A stretch of 64,000 nucleotides of DNA from Lepas anatifera (Eukaryota > Arthropoda > Thecostraca > Lepadidae): the NCBI GenBank assembly GCA_034440635.1, contig JAOTON010001670.1:62001-126000 (forward strand), read 5' to 3'. Made by a program: the position numbers and the translations under genes. The notes beneath the pieces were generated by a model, which ran no database searches, was not told where the DNA came from, and saw only the letters and a list, made by a program, of their open reading frames with translations. Shown here in pieces: positions 1-10,264 of the stretch. The stretch's first letter is position 1. Every line of letters starts with the position of its first letter.

Positions 1-848
1 GGTTTCAGGAGCTCAGAATTTGGGTCTACAATGTTATCCATTCGAACTCTTCCAAAATGAATAAACTGCCTACAGAATCGACGGGAGGGGTATATAGGGG
101 TTTATAGGGGTTTATAGGGATGTACTGATCCCATCCGTGTATTGTATGATAATAGAATATCATAGGCGTGCTTAGGTACCGTAATTAGGGGTTCACTAAC
201 TTTCAAGCTTATTTTAGTGTTGCGTCTGCATTGAATGGAGCAAAGCATCGTATATATGCATTTAGTCCTATCATCAAATGGGCACAATTCATCCATAGGC
301 GGATCCAGGAGTGTTCCCCGGGTCGGGCAGGGGTGGATAAAGGCGGGGTAATTTGATAGGTAGCCATACCTGAAAGGCGGGGTAATTGATGTCTTCCCCA
401 CTAGTTTACCTCCCTGAAGCCCCCTCGGATATATTTTTGCTATTTGAGCACGGTTTGACACCAGAGATATCACACTGTACCTGGCGTGTGCATTTTTGCA
501 AAAAGGCATTAAAAATGGATATAACTTCCCCAAATTTGTGGCCCTAGAACCGTACTTGAATTTTGAACTTCGCCTAAATGAGAGCTAGGACTATTTCCAA
601 GCAATTTTTTGTCAATCCATACTAGTTTCGTGAAAATAAGATACAAGAGTTACGGATAATCTAAAAACGGCAGAAATTGTGTATATTTTGAACCCTCTAC
701 CCTCAATTTTCAATTTTTTGAAATTTTCCTTTTTGAAAATGGAGTTTGGCGCGAGAGGAATTGATTACAGTTTGAATTTTAAAAATCGGCCGGGTAGATT
801 TTGAGATCTTAGGGGACAGAATCTGCCCCCTGTTGGAAATAGGGTTGC
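1..848. mobile_element. Family F TTAA element, right part (left end outside window)
   Basis: The block ends with an imperfect copy of the terminus that starts the complete element at 34,661 (TTAACCCTATTTCCAACAG, here inverted at about 828-848). It matches 35,335-36,173 almost base for base. The outer TTAA has decayed to TTGC at 845-848. Open frames inside, including a 143-residue minus-strand one, resemble no known protein and I treat them as chance. Since the element starts outside the window, the array probably continues to the left. Confidence 0.6.
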
Positions 849-1910
849 CGGGAGCTCGTTGGAAATAGTGTTAGAATGTAGTCGAGAGGTCTGAGATTGC
901 GCTTAATTTACGGACATTGAGCCGCACTGCGCTAAACCAAACAGTTTGTTTCTGATTCCGAAACTTGTTGAGTGATCTAATCGACCCCCAGTCTGTGTTA
1001 AAACATATATAGCTCGCCACCTCGGCCCACCTGCGTGGTGCTTTTGTCCCCGGATAATAAAGATGCGTTTTTCCAGGCCCCAACTCCGGAGTAAATACCC
1101 GGCGCGGACATGCAGACCTTGACCGAGCCCTGAGTTAACCCAGAATCGGGCCGATACCTAGCTCGGTCCAGGTCAGGTCCATAAAATCCAATTTTGATCA
1201 AAATCAAGCCATCTAAATTTCCTGTTGAGATGAGCATACCCACTTCGATGTTTTTGTGCTCTAGAAAGTTACACAATTGCAGGGCGTTGAGAGGTTTTGG
1301 AGTGCTGCGGCGAGGAGCATGATATGAGGTGATGAGGCGTAGACTGGCCTGTATCCTCGAATCCTAATGTAAAATCACTTAGATTGTATATTCAGGCACA
1401 GCCTTTCATCAGAATTGTGTAGGTAATGTCGCAAACTCTCAGCTATAGTGTAGCCAGACCTTGAATTGAGCTTCATACAAATGCCTTTAAAAATACATTT
1501 TTTAAAGAGCTGTGCCGAAATATGCAATCTAGTTGTTTTTTTTACATCAGGATTCGAGGAGACAGGCCAGTCTACACCTTATCAATCGCAGAGCGTCATT
1601 AAACTGCTCTGAGTGAGAGGTACTGTCCGGAGTTTTTGTGTTTTTTTATCTATGATTGTATTTTTAACCTGGTTTAGACGTTGTTTCAGCAACATAGGTT
1701 TGATTTTATTCTTACCCATCAAATCGACGTGGACTAGTATCCACGTCTGTATGCATGTGGATGGCTCTGAATAAAGTATTTGCATTCGTCTTTACTCTAG
1801 ATTTAATATCACAAAGACACGCAAACACAAGTTCTCAGTGGGCACGCCGGGTGCGGAATCCAGGCTACTGGTTTAAGCCCGTTTAAAACCAGATTTGAAA
1901 CCTCCTACAC
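849..1910. other. Non-coding array block, unit 1
   Basis: Nearly the same as 36,174-37,234 in unit 3, and more distantly similar to about 20,550-21,270 and 58,380-59,100 in units 2 and 4. I see no gene, RNA or clear regulatory site. It belongs to the backbone of the repeated unit. Confidence 0.6.
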
Positions 1911-2902
1911 TTAACCCCGCCCCGGAGGCCTCCGAGCCACCTTCGCCCTTGTGGGGGGTGGGGTGTTCAAACACACATACACACCCCTCAAATTCGGCTC
2001 CTATGCGGGATTGCGAAAAACGTGAAAGCTGTTGGATAGCTAAAAAAATTCATGAAGAAACTACATTAGTCACTTTTTGGCTCAGTTCAATATTGAGGTC
2101 AGGACATGTCAAGGAAAGTAGCATGTTAGAGCAGAATTTTTTACTCTAGCATCTGACAGAGTTGAGTTAGAATCATTTTTATGACACCATTCGCTTCCTC
2201 TTGTCACAGCAAAGCGAATGATGTATAATATGGCTATACTAGGTCAAAACACAAAAATGAGTTGTTCTCAGGTCAGGTCAAGGTCACTTTCCAACTTAAT
2301 GTAGTCAATATACATATCAATCGACTTGCAATAGCAATCCAGACGTAATGGTATCAAAATAAAAGTTGCATCATCATTTCCTGCAAAGTCATAACTGCCT
2401 AAGCAGCCACAGATTACCGCTCAGAGGTCACAGGTCAAAAACTGTAACATGAACCTGGAAAGGGGCCCAGGAAACTATAGTATGAATATGAATATGAAGG
2501 TCTATCAGCTGTATCTACGCAAATAAAGCCAAATTCCTGTTTTCCCCATGCATTCCCAATGGAGAGTTCATAATCCTATGATGACCCTAGGTTATTGATA
2601 TGAAAATATCGGATCTTATATTGTAGCACTTGAATGGGCCATTATGTGGTAAAGTTCAATCCAATAGATTCATCCATTTCTTACTTATGCCACCTTAAAC
2701 ATTTTTTAAAGTAAGTTCACGAGACCTGCACTGCTGACCTGACCTGAGATGACCTGACCTTAATATTTTTGGGGAAAGTTGCGGATTTGATCATGAATAA
2801 GGTGTGCCAAGCATGGCGGCGCTTTGCGCCGCCGTTTTTTCGTCCCGCCGGAAAAAAACTCGAAGAGGTGTTCAAATACCCCCACACCGGGGCGAGGGTT
2901 AA
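1911..2902. mobile_element. Family E TTAA element
   Basis: Begins TTAACCCCGCCCCGGAGG and ends CACACCGGGGCGAGGGTTAA, so both ends carry TTAA and GC-rich inverted ends. It is non-coding. Near the right end is a GC palindrome, GGCGGCGCTTTGCGCCGCC, of the kind also seen in families A and D. Several AGGTCA/TGACCT half-sites lie inside. The same insertion is at 37,235-38,222 in unit 3; units 2 and 4 lack it (near 21,270-21,285 and 59,095-59,115), so it entered before the dimer duplication. Confidence 0.75.
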
Positions 2903-3203
2903 AAAGTAGGGGGGATGAGGGCAACGGGGATCAGCTGACTTTCCTGGACAGGTAACCTGAGATTCTGTATTTGCGACCTGAAGAAAGTGGCCTCGTTTGC
3001 AACGCCCAATGCTCATGTGGATCCAGGATTAACACGCGCCCCACTGGGGGGCGGGGACAAAAGTCTCTCACCTCTCCTGGTTTTCCCCAGATAAAGCAAA
3101 AACGAAAAGACGTAGAAAAACGTTTACATTACCTTATCCGTAATCAATTTTGCGCATGTAACCAAATTTTTTAGGTACTAGTCATGCCAGGTCAAGGAGC
3201 TAT

Positions 3204-4124
3204 TTAACACGCGCACTGGAGGGGGCCTCGGAAGCCCCCCCACCTGTTTTTCCAAGGTGGCCGGAGAACCGCTTGTAGCCGAAAAACGAAACCTGGCCAA
3301 ATTTAACATAATTTAATAGCGCGTCGATTGGTGAAGACTTTTTGAAAATCGGCCAAAATTTTTTGACTTATAGGCTTTCAAAATCAGACCTGCATTTTTA
3401 GATCGCCGTAAACGCGCGGTCGGACCAGTTAGTTTGCATTGAAGACCGAGTGGTGACGTCATAACGTCATATAAGCGGGACTATATGTCAAGGTCACTTC
3501 ACATGAAAGTCAAGGTGAAGGTCAAAGGTCACAGGTCAAGGTCATATCTGCACTTTCAAGGTCACTGACCACTGTGCGTCCGGCCAAATGACGTTACCCC
3601 GTCTGACATATATTATGCTATGACGTCATCGGTAGGGTACCCCAATACAAAGGTCAAGGTCAAAAGTCAAGGTCAAATGTCATTGGGAAAGGTCAATCCT
3701 CATTTCCCGTCAAACAGTGGCTACAGTGTTAGTCAAAGTGTAAATAAAAAGTAGTATACCATATGGTGACCTTAAAGGTCAATGACATTGAATGACCTTG
3801 ACCCAAAAGTTGTGGGGAAGCCTGTTTGAGACCTCTTCTCTATGAAAATTGTCCGCCTTTAGCTTATTCCCGCCATTTTCCTGCATAATCACAGCATTTA
3901 CCAATCGATCCCAGCATGGGCAATATTTGACCTTTACGACCTCGTTTGACCCTGAATATATTAATCTAGGTAAATGAAAATTGGTCATGATGTAGATCGC
4001 CATAGCGGCCACCCACCTACCAAGTGGCGTTTTTCTAACCCTCTTGGTTTCCGAGATCTTAGGGGGCCTACCAGGCCCCCTCCAGTGCGCGTTAGTGCCA
4101 GACCCCCTCCAGTGCGGGTGTTAA
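3204..4124. mobile_element. Family B TTAA element nested in family C
   Basis: Starts TTAACACGCGCACTGGAGGG and ends with the inverted counterpart GTGCGGGTGTTAA. Its length, 921 bp, equals that of the copy at 45,162-46,082. In the reverse-oriented C copies (for example 9,595-9,615) the host sequence is continuous across this point, so the nesting is direct. It is the richest AGGTCA carrier in the window and has no coding capacity. Confidence 0.82.
3488..3800. promoter_or_regulatory. Dense AGGTCA nuclear-receptor half-site cluster
   Basis: I count at least 13 AGGTCA/TGACCT hexamers in about 310 bp. At 3,519-3,544 four lie in one direction with spacers of 1, 1 and 0 bases (DR1, DR1, DR0). Several are in the extended form TCAAGGTCA, which is the monomer site of FTZ-F1/NR5A and ERR-type receptors. 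One pair, near 3,766-3,780, is everted (TGACCT-3-AGGTCA). The motif match is seen; receptor binding is inferred. Confidence 0.5.
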
Positions 4125-4999
4125 GGTCAAGGGACCCGACCTCAAAACCTGAAATCACGAGTTTGAAGCGGTGCCTAGGGAACATCAGCTGACCGATTAG
4201 TTTAAAGCTTTCACAATATGATGAGGTCATTAGGGGCTACAAATCTGCTATCTTGGAATTTCGATATTGTTGACCTAAGGTGGGGTCAATATTTTGGTCG
4301 CCCCATTACAAGTCTAAAGTGAAAAGTAGAAAGGCCTGTTTTCAGTAAACCCTGGATAGATCGCCGAAAATCCTCAAACCAAATATTCTTACCACGATCT
4401 TACCATAAAGTTGAGTTTTTCACCATCTGACCTTATAAGGGTCATGTCAGGTCAGAGGATCATTCAGTGATTGTCTTGCCAATATCTTCTCACTTAATTA
4501 AAATAAAGCCCCATTTTGCTTGCATTATGCTTATATTCTCCCATTCTCCCAGGGAGTCCATCGATATGCAGCATTTATTTATTTATTTATTCAGCACGAC
4601 CATACCAGGCCAGCCTGTGACCCTGACCTAGCTCGATGCCAGGTCATTTTTACAATTTGACCTAGCAACGTCATATTATACATAAATCGATTTTCCACAA
4701 TACGAGAAATCAAATGATGCATGAAGATTTTCTCTGGCTCCGCTGGGAAAAAATATAAAGGGGGAAACGTACATACACTGCCCTATCGTAAGTCAATGGA
4801 ACCGTCTTTGACCTGTGTGAACCTCAATATTGACCTGACATAAAAATACTTCCTGTAATTTATATTCGTCTCGTCAAGAGCTTTCGGATGCCGTCCGTAC
4901 TTTCCTTTAGTTGTCCTGGGAAATTAGATACGGAGGGAGGCGAAATACCCCCCCTTGCGGAGTGCGTCGTGCCAGAGACCCCAGCGGGGCGCGTGTTAA

Positions 5000-5717
5000 C
5001 CATCCGCCTCCCTACAGACCTGATCATTGACGGGCATCTGATCTTCCATCTGATGGATCAGTCCCCGGGAGGTCTAGATTTTTTATATAACACTGTATTT
5101 GGGTACTAAGCCAGATACTCATCCCGCCAATTTTCTCTAAGATGATGCAGTTCTAGTCCACACCCTGAGATGAGACCAAGCAACGGAGATGATCTGGGAC
5201 GTGTTCTCCCAGAGGGCAACAAGCACATCCATCTCGAACGTAAGGTTCAGCTCTTGTTTCAGGCGCTGTTAGCAGAATTGCATTGCAAATGTCGGTAAGC
5301 GGTGCAGATTTCTTCGTAAATGCCCAAGTTTCAGACGGTTTGCAAATTGTCAGGCTAGTAAAATACCATACTCTGATTGTAAGATATGTGCCGTAAGCAG
5401 GCCCAGGTCAAAATAAATAAAATGCCACGTAAGAGAGCTCAGATGGTAAACCCATGGTGATGTGGGCTGTATCTTCTCTTTTTATTGCGCTTTACCAGCG
5501 AGAGCTTAAATGTTGATTCTCCGGCACATACTCAAATAACAATGTTGTGTGAAGTCAGGCCAGGCAGGTAGAGACAAGATGTTTGCTGGGTTGGGTGGTA
5601 TAAAGAAAATGATAGCTGCACTATCATCGTATTCTATTATTTAATATCACCATTGGATCCGTCCTTGAATTTCCAGTGATTAAATCATTAAATCATGCCT
5701 CATTTTTTGCTTTGGGT
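5000..5717. other. Non-coding array block, unit 1
   Basis: Matches 40,080-40,795 closely and the unit 2 and 4 segments around 21,420-23,150 and 59,230-60,960 less closely. I see no gene in it. Confidence 0.55.
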
Positions 5718-6173
5718 TTAAAGGGAATGTGGCACCTTCACAACGTGATTTTAACTGAGATAGCCAAGTTGTAAAGCAAGTCGGAAAACCCGGTACTCCA
5801 TATTTCATTTGTCTTGGAACTCGATATTTCCGTAGAAAAAAATTAAAACCTACCTGACGCCAGCCCCCCATCAGCCCGTCGCAGGGCGGCCATTGTTGTG
5901 AGCTACTGGCGTGACGACATATGCTGACGCCACGACGAGCATCAGCCAATCGAAGCCCTTGAAGCGTTTCGAGTATGGTAGTGGTTGCCAGATCGTGACA
6001 TCATCCACAGGCTGATATATATTTCTTTTTCTAGAGGAGTATTTTTAAAAACAAAATATTGAGCTTATCGTACATTTTCAGAGAAATTATGAGTGGTTTC
6101 ATTGTTTTTGGCTAAAAGTACGCCTAATTTCACTCAATTCCAGGATTCGACCAAGGTGCCACATTCCCTTTAA
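5718..6173. mobile_element. Family G TTAA element (456 bp)
   Basis: Bounded by TTAA and the inverted ends AGGGAATGTGGCACCTT (left) and AAGGTGCCACATTCCCT (right), a perfect 17-bp match. Unit 4 shows the uninterrupted host near 60,938-60,950. Unit 3 has the same insertion at 40,796-41,251, also 456 bp. It is non-coding and poor in AGGTCA, so it is distinct from A to E. Confidence 0.82.
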
Positions 6174-6831
6174 GAAATAACTTCTCTTGCTGAGTTCACG
6201 TGAGCAAAACAATTATTCCGAACAGCGATAGATTACGGCGACATAAATCATCGTTAGCATCCATATATGCACTTATTTAACCATACTATATACATCTAAC
6301 ACACACACAACATGTAAAAATAGTGACGAGGTCATCATCTCGGAAGGACTATTTCAACAAATGCTTCCTCTAGTCAACAAACAATAGCGTTTGAGAATCC
6401 GCGCCGTAATCTAATGATTAGGCGTATTTTCACGAATAGACGATCGAAGTTCGCAATGTGTTTGGCGATGTGCAATGGAGAGATGGACATTGGTCATACA
6501 ACAGTCCTGTTCTCTGAGGCATTTCAGCGAAATTATCCCTACCGGGAACTCTGCTGAAAAGAAAGATGTAATAGTTGACTCAAGCAGCCCGCTAGATGGG
6601 TCAGTGATCCCAAATTAGCAGCAATGCTCATATATAGCAATTATAATGAAATCCATCTGCAGCAAAACAAAACGGTAATGGAACCATAGAAAATTCATTG
6701 AATTATCTTCAAGATGGATTCCAGAACAAATGACTTAGACAGAATGATCAGTTCCCCAGATGTATACTTGTTATTTGATTGCAGGATCCAGGGTTCAATC
6801 AACAACCTTTAAAACCCAGCATACCCACCCA
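6174..6831. other. 3' flank of gene copy 1
   Basis: Conserved in all four units downstream of the minus-strand gene. No canonical AATAAA is obvious just after the stop codon; AT-rich runs near 6,765-6,780 are the nearest candidates. No other gene is seen. Confidence 0.4.
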
Positions 6832-7836
6832 CTAGTAGTGGTAGCCCTGCTGCGCGCACTCAGTGACGGTGACGTAGTTCTGCTGCACCTTGGTCAGCAC
6901 CACGGTGACGTACTCCACAGCTGTGGACGTGCGGGTGACGTAGCGGACGTCCGGCACGTTCTTAATGCTCGTCTGCACCACGTCGTAGCGCTGCGTTTCA
7001 TAACGGGTCTGGTACAGCAGCTCATTCTCCGTGACGATAGAGGTCTGAACCTGAAACAATGGGTCATTCTTAGCCAAACTTGAAAGATGGAAACATGAAC
7101 ATGTTGGTGAACATGTTTTTAATTATCCTGAAATGTTAACATTGTTTTCAGCGTACTCAGAACGTTTTAGCAGGTCTCAGGCACATAGAACGTTCCCTTC
7201 CTCGAATACAACCTCCCTCCCTGCCAAGCGACTGACCTGAGGTACTTGCACCACGCTGGTCTCGGTGACTTCCACCGGGTACTGCTGCACTTGGGTCTGG
7301 GTGAACACGTCCGTCTCAGTCACCGTCACGTGCTCGTCGTCGGTGAACACCAGCGTCGACGTCAGACTCTCCACCTCAGGAATCACCACCGTCCGGGTCT
7401 GGTACGATATCTTCGTCTCCATTTTGTAGCCGGGCCGGATCGCCTTGGCAGTTGTCGCCAATTGGAATTTCGTGAGGTCGTAGTACTCTGTTGCGGTCTC
7501 GTACTGGTACAGAGTTGTTGGAAGGTGCTGAGTACGCGTTTCGTACTCTGTCACAGGGATGAAGATCTTGGTCCAGGTCAGGATGTACTTGGTCTCGGCT
7601 CGGCACTTTCCTCCACTGGGGCCGCTGATTCCAGCAAAGGATGCGTCCAGGCCTGGTGCTCCGAACCCCGCGCTGGGGGCACTGTATTCGCCGCCGGCTT
7701 GTGCAGGAGCGCCGTACTCGCTGGAGGCAGGAGCAGGAGCGCTGTAGCCGGAGTCGGCCTCCCGCTTGGTAACGTTGCTGGCTCCGGAGGCGACGGAGCT
7801 CAGGCTAAGGAGGAAGACGGCGGCAACCGGCAGCAT
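6832..7836 (-). CDS. Secreted Thr/Val/Tyr-rich cuticle/matrix-like protein, copy 1
   Basis: Coding exons are 7,237-7,836 and 6,832-7,050 on the minus strand, joined in phase 0 by a 186-bp intron with donor CAG|GTCAGT and acceptor TTGTTTCAG|GTT. The product is 272 residues. Residues 1-18 are a signal peptide (LPVAAVFLLSLSSVASG), followed by N-V-T (21-23), a dibasic KR (24-25), and an Ala/Pro-rich stretch with EYGAP and EYSAP (about 31-61). From Cys78 to Cys265 the chain alternates Thr, Val, Tyr and Glu in short strands (YETRTQ, TATEYY, TVTETDV), suggesting beta structure closed by one disulfide. I recognise no named domain. The style fits arthropod cuticle or extracellular-matrix proteins, which is inference. 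The ATG directly follows TTTATAG, so an upstream non-coding exon is likely. Confidence 0.82.
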
Positions 7837-8318
7837 CTATAAACACAGAAGAGCGTCACTGGATGCAGCATGGGTTAAATATGAATCAGCGAAAAGCAGC
7901 ATCTAGGTCCATAGTTAATGCTGAGAATGTTAATTGAATGGTTTATATTCATCATCTATTTATTCATATAGTAAAATAACAACAACTTTATATTCACATT
8001 GATAATAATGATAACAAAAACGTAGGGTCATTCTGTGTCATGAAAATGTTTAAATAACTATAAACAATGTTCACCCATTGGTTGAAGTTGTGACTCAGGT
8101 GTTTTAAAACAAATTGAAGCCATGGTGTTAATGCATGTAGCACCCTTCAATAGCTATATTACTCTGGTTGTGTTTTTCGCTGTTGCTGCAAGAAAGCTAC
8201 AGGTGCTAGTAAAACATTTTAACAAGTAACCAAACATGTAAAAGCCGACCGCACCATTGTTATCCTCGCTCGCGGCGTGTTGCACAGATGACTGTGCCTG
8301 ATTGCGATGCAGCAGGTT
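7837..8318 (-). other. Probable first intron and 5' leader of gene copy 1
   Basis: The sequence just before the ATG (CTTCTGTGTTTATAG) looks like a splice acceptor, and a TATA box lies about 480 bp further upstream, so a short first exon and an intron are the simplest model. An ATG near 8,255 in the leader does not stay in frame consistently among copies, so I do not use it. The first-exon donor could not be fixed. Confidence 0.4.
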
Positions 8319-8326
8319 CTTTTATA
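8319..8326 (-). promoter_or_regulatory. TATA box of gene copy 1
   Basis: TATAAAAG on the minus strand, followed 30-35 bp later by ACAGTCA, close to the arthropod initiator. The arrangement is identical in copies 2 and 3. The same bases also form GTAAGTATA, a good splice-donor string, so a donor role cannot be fully excluded. Confidence 0.55.
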
Positions 8327-8770
8327 CTTACGCGATGCCATCGGTTCCGTTCCCAGTTCCACCACTATGGCTGCGCCCACACTTGCAAAACCAACTGGAG
8401 GGCGGAATCCTCTGCCCCGGTTGGTAACCAGCGGACACGAATTTACGTCCTCGGAGTGTCTATCATCTGAATCAGCCTACTGTATGGTACGCTATGGTTC
8501 GTTGTGGGTCAAAAATATACTATTGGTCTATGCTACGAAATGCTGCATGGGCTAAGTGTATGATTCAAAATATATTGTGCTACGACATCTAGGGCTTCGC
8601 GATGTAGAACATGAACACTACATGGTTAAAGAGGTGGATAAAGGCAAGGGCTTAAAGTTTCGGAAAAGTTTTGAGGATTAAATTACCGCTTGGTAGTGGT
8701 GAAGCTGCCCTATTCTAATCCAAGCCTTTCGCATAAATTGACAGTTTATAATTTCATGATCGTTGAAGCA
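8327..8770. other. Upstream region of gene copy 1
   Basis: Conserved with the same region of copies 2 and 3. It probably contains promoter-proximal sites, but I recognise none with confidence and see no gene. Confidence 0.4.
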
Positions 8771-9647
8771 GGTCCCTAGTACGACGCGCCCTGCTGGGGG
8801 GCATATTTCGCCCCCCCTTCGTATCTCATTTCCCAGAAAAGCTAAATACAAATTACGGACGGCGTTCGAAAGCTCTTGACGAGACAAAGAGAAATTATGA
8901 GTATTATTTTTATGTCAGGTCAATATCAATTTCAGTATAGGTCAAAGAAGGTTCCACAGGCTTACACCAGAGCAGTGTACGTTTCCCCTCGATATTTTTA
9001 CTCAACAGAGTTATCTAAAAATATTTATGTATCTTTTATTCTTCTCATCGTGGTGCATCGAATGATTAATAATATGGCCTTGCTAGATGAAATTAAAAAA
9101 ATGACCTGACATCGAGCTAGGTCAGGGCCACAAGGTGACCTAGCATGGTCATGTCGCATATCAGTTGACTCTCAGTGACATATAAGCTCAATGAAAGAAA
9201 AAATAGGAGCTTTATCTCAATTCAGTCAGAAGTTATTAGCAAAACAATCTCTGTATTTTTCTGTGACCTGACACGACCTTTCAGAGATCAAATGGTAAAA
9301 AAATCAACGTATGGTCGAAATCGTGGTAAAAATGCAGGGTTTAAGACTTTTCAGTTTATCTTTCAAGTATTTACTGAAAACGAACTCTTTCTATTTTTCA
9401 CCCTAGAATTATAATGGGGTGGCCAACAAATTGACCCCATCTTAGGTCAACAATATCAAAATTCCGATACAACAGATTTGTAGACCCCAATGACCTCATC
9501 ATATTGTGAAAGTTTCAAACTGATCGGTTGGGTGATATTCCTTAGGTGCCGCTTCAAACTCGTGATTTTAGGTTTTGAGGTCGGGTCGCTTGACCTTGGG
9601 TAGCTCCTTGACCTGACATAACCTGAACTAAAAAATGTGATCAGATG

Positions 9648-10226
9648 TGTTGCAACAGTTTATTTGTCTGTTTCAGAGCATGTTGAAGTGAGCGGCATGG
9701 TTTCTGAAGTTGACTAATGCATGACTGTAAATATGTGGAAGAGAAGCCTTGATATAATGCCTGCATGAGGGATAGCTGAACTGACTGAATCACACCATTC
9801 GGCAAGGACGGAAACACTTTGGTGGGTGTCGCATTTGGTTTGATTGAAGCATACTCAGAGCCTACGATTTTGCATTGTAAAGCTTGTGTTGCTTTGCCCT
9901 TGAAGCTTGCAGTTATTCGCAGCACGTCAGCATGCTGCATGTGTTTGGTTCGCTTGTGCATTGTCTTGCATTCGCATAGCACCGGCTTGCGCCTGACACC
10001 CTGCCTGGTCTGTTTCAGAAACCACACATTCATGAACTCATCTGCATGCATTGTTCTGGCTCCCTGACACTGATTTTGCTCTTACTATGGGCTGTTTCCA
10101 GTACTATTAAGTTTCCCAGTTACACTTCCTGTTCTCCATGTTTTTCCAGCAGTCAAATTGCAAATAAAGGTCTTTCAGATGAGAATCAGTGCGTTATCAA
10201 ATGTTTAATTTCCGGTGGTCGTGACA
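9648..10226 (+). repeat. 5' LTR of BEL element
   Basis: 579 bp, starting TGTTGCAACAG and ending GGTCGTGACA. An AATAAA poly(A) signal is at 10,163-10,168. By eye it differs from the 3' LTR at one site (GACTAATG against GACTGATG), implying recent insertion. Confidence 0.93.
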
Positions 10227-10264
10227 GTTTCAAAGTGTCCCTGATCCAGCTTTTGTGTTGCAAG

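Larger units (their letters stand above)
3029..4999 (+). mobile_element. Family C TTAA element (forward), hosting a nested family B
   Basis: Starts TTAACACGCGCCCCACTGGG and ends CCCCAGCGGGGCGCGTGTTAA minus its first base, i.e. inverted GC-rich ends with TTAA on both sides. Unit 2 keeps the empty site at 21,410-21,425 (TCCAGAATTAACCATC), matching the joined flanks here. Without the nested 921-bp element it is about 1.05 kb. It has no coding capacity. A short (TTTA)n run lies at 4,573-4,591. Confidence 0.8.

Noticed and set aside
102..533. 143-residue minus-strand open frame, repeated at 35,535-35,972
   Set aside because: It lies inside mobile element F, has no family features, and the two copies diverge in frame and ends.
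7246..7842. Plus-strand open frame of 198 residues (also in copies 2 and 4)
   Set aside because: It is the antisense shadow of the minus-strand exon; codon pattern, signal peptide and splice sites support the minus strand.
8232..8262. Upstream ATG as the true start of gene copy 1
   Set aside because: A one-base indel between copies 1 and 2/3 changes its frame, and no donor keeps phase 0 in all copies.
9641..10051. Minus-strand open frame of 136 residues in the BEL LTR, repeated at 16,257-16,763
   Set aside because: It is antisense to the LTR and is repeated only because LTRs are repeated.
10227..10260. Primer-binding site after the left BEL LTR
   Set aside because: No TGG-starting stretch directly follows the LTR; I could not match it to a tRNA 3' end without a search.
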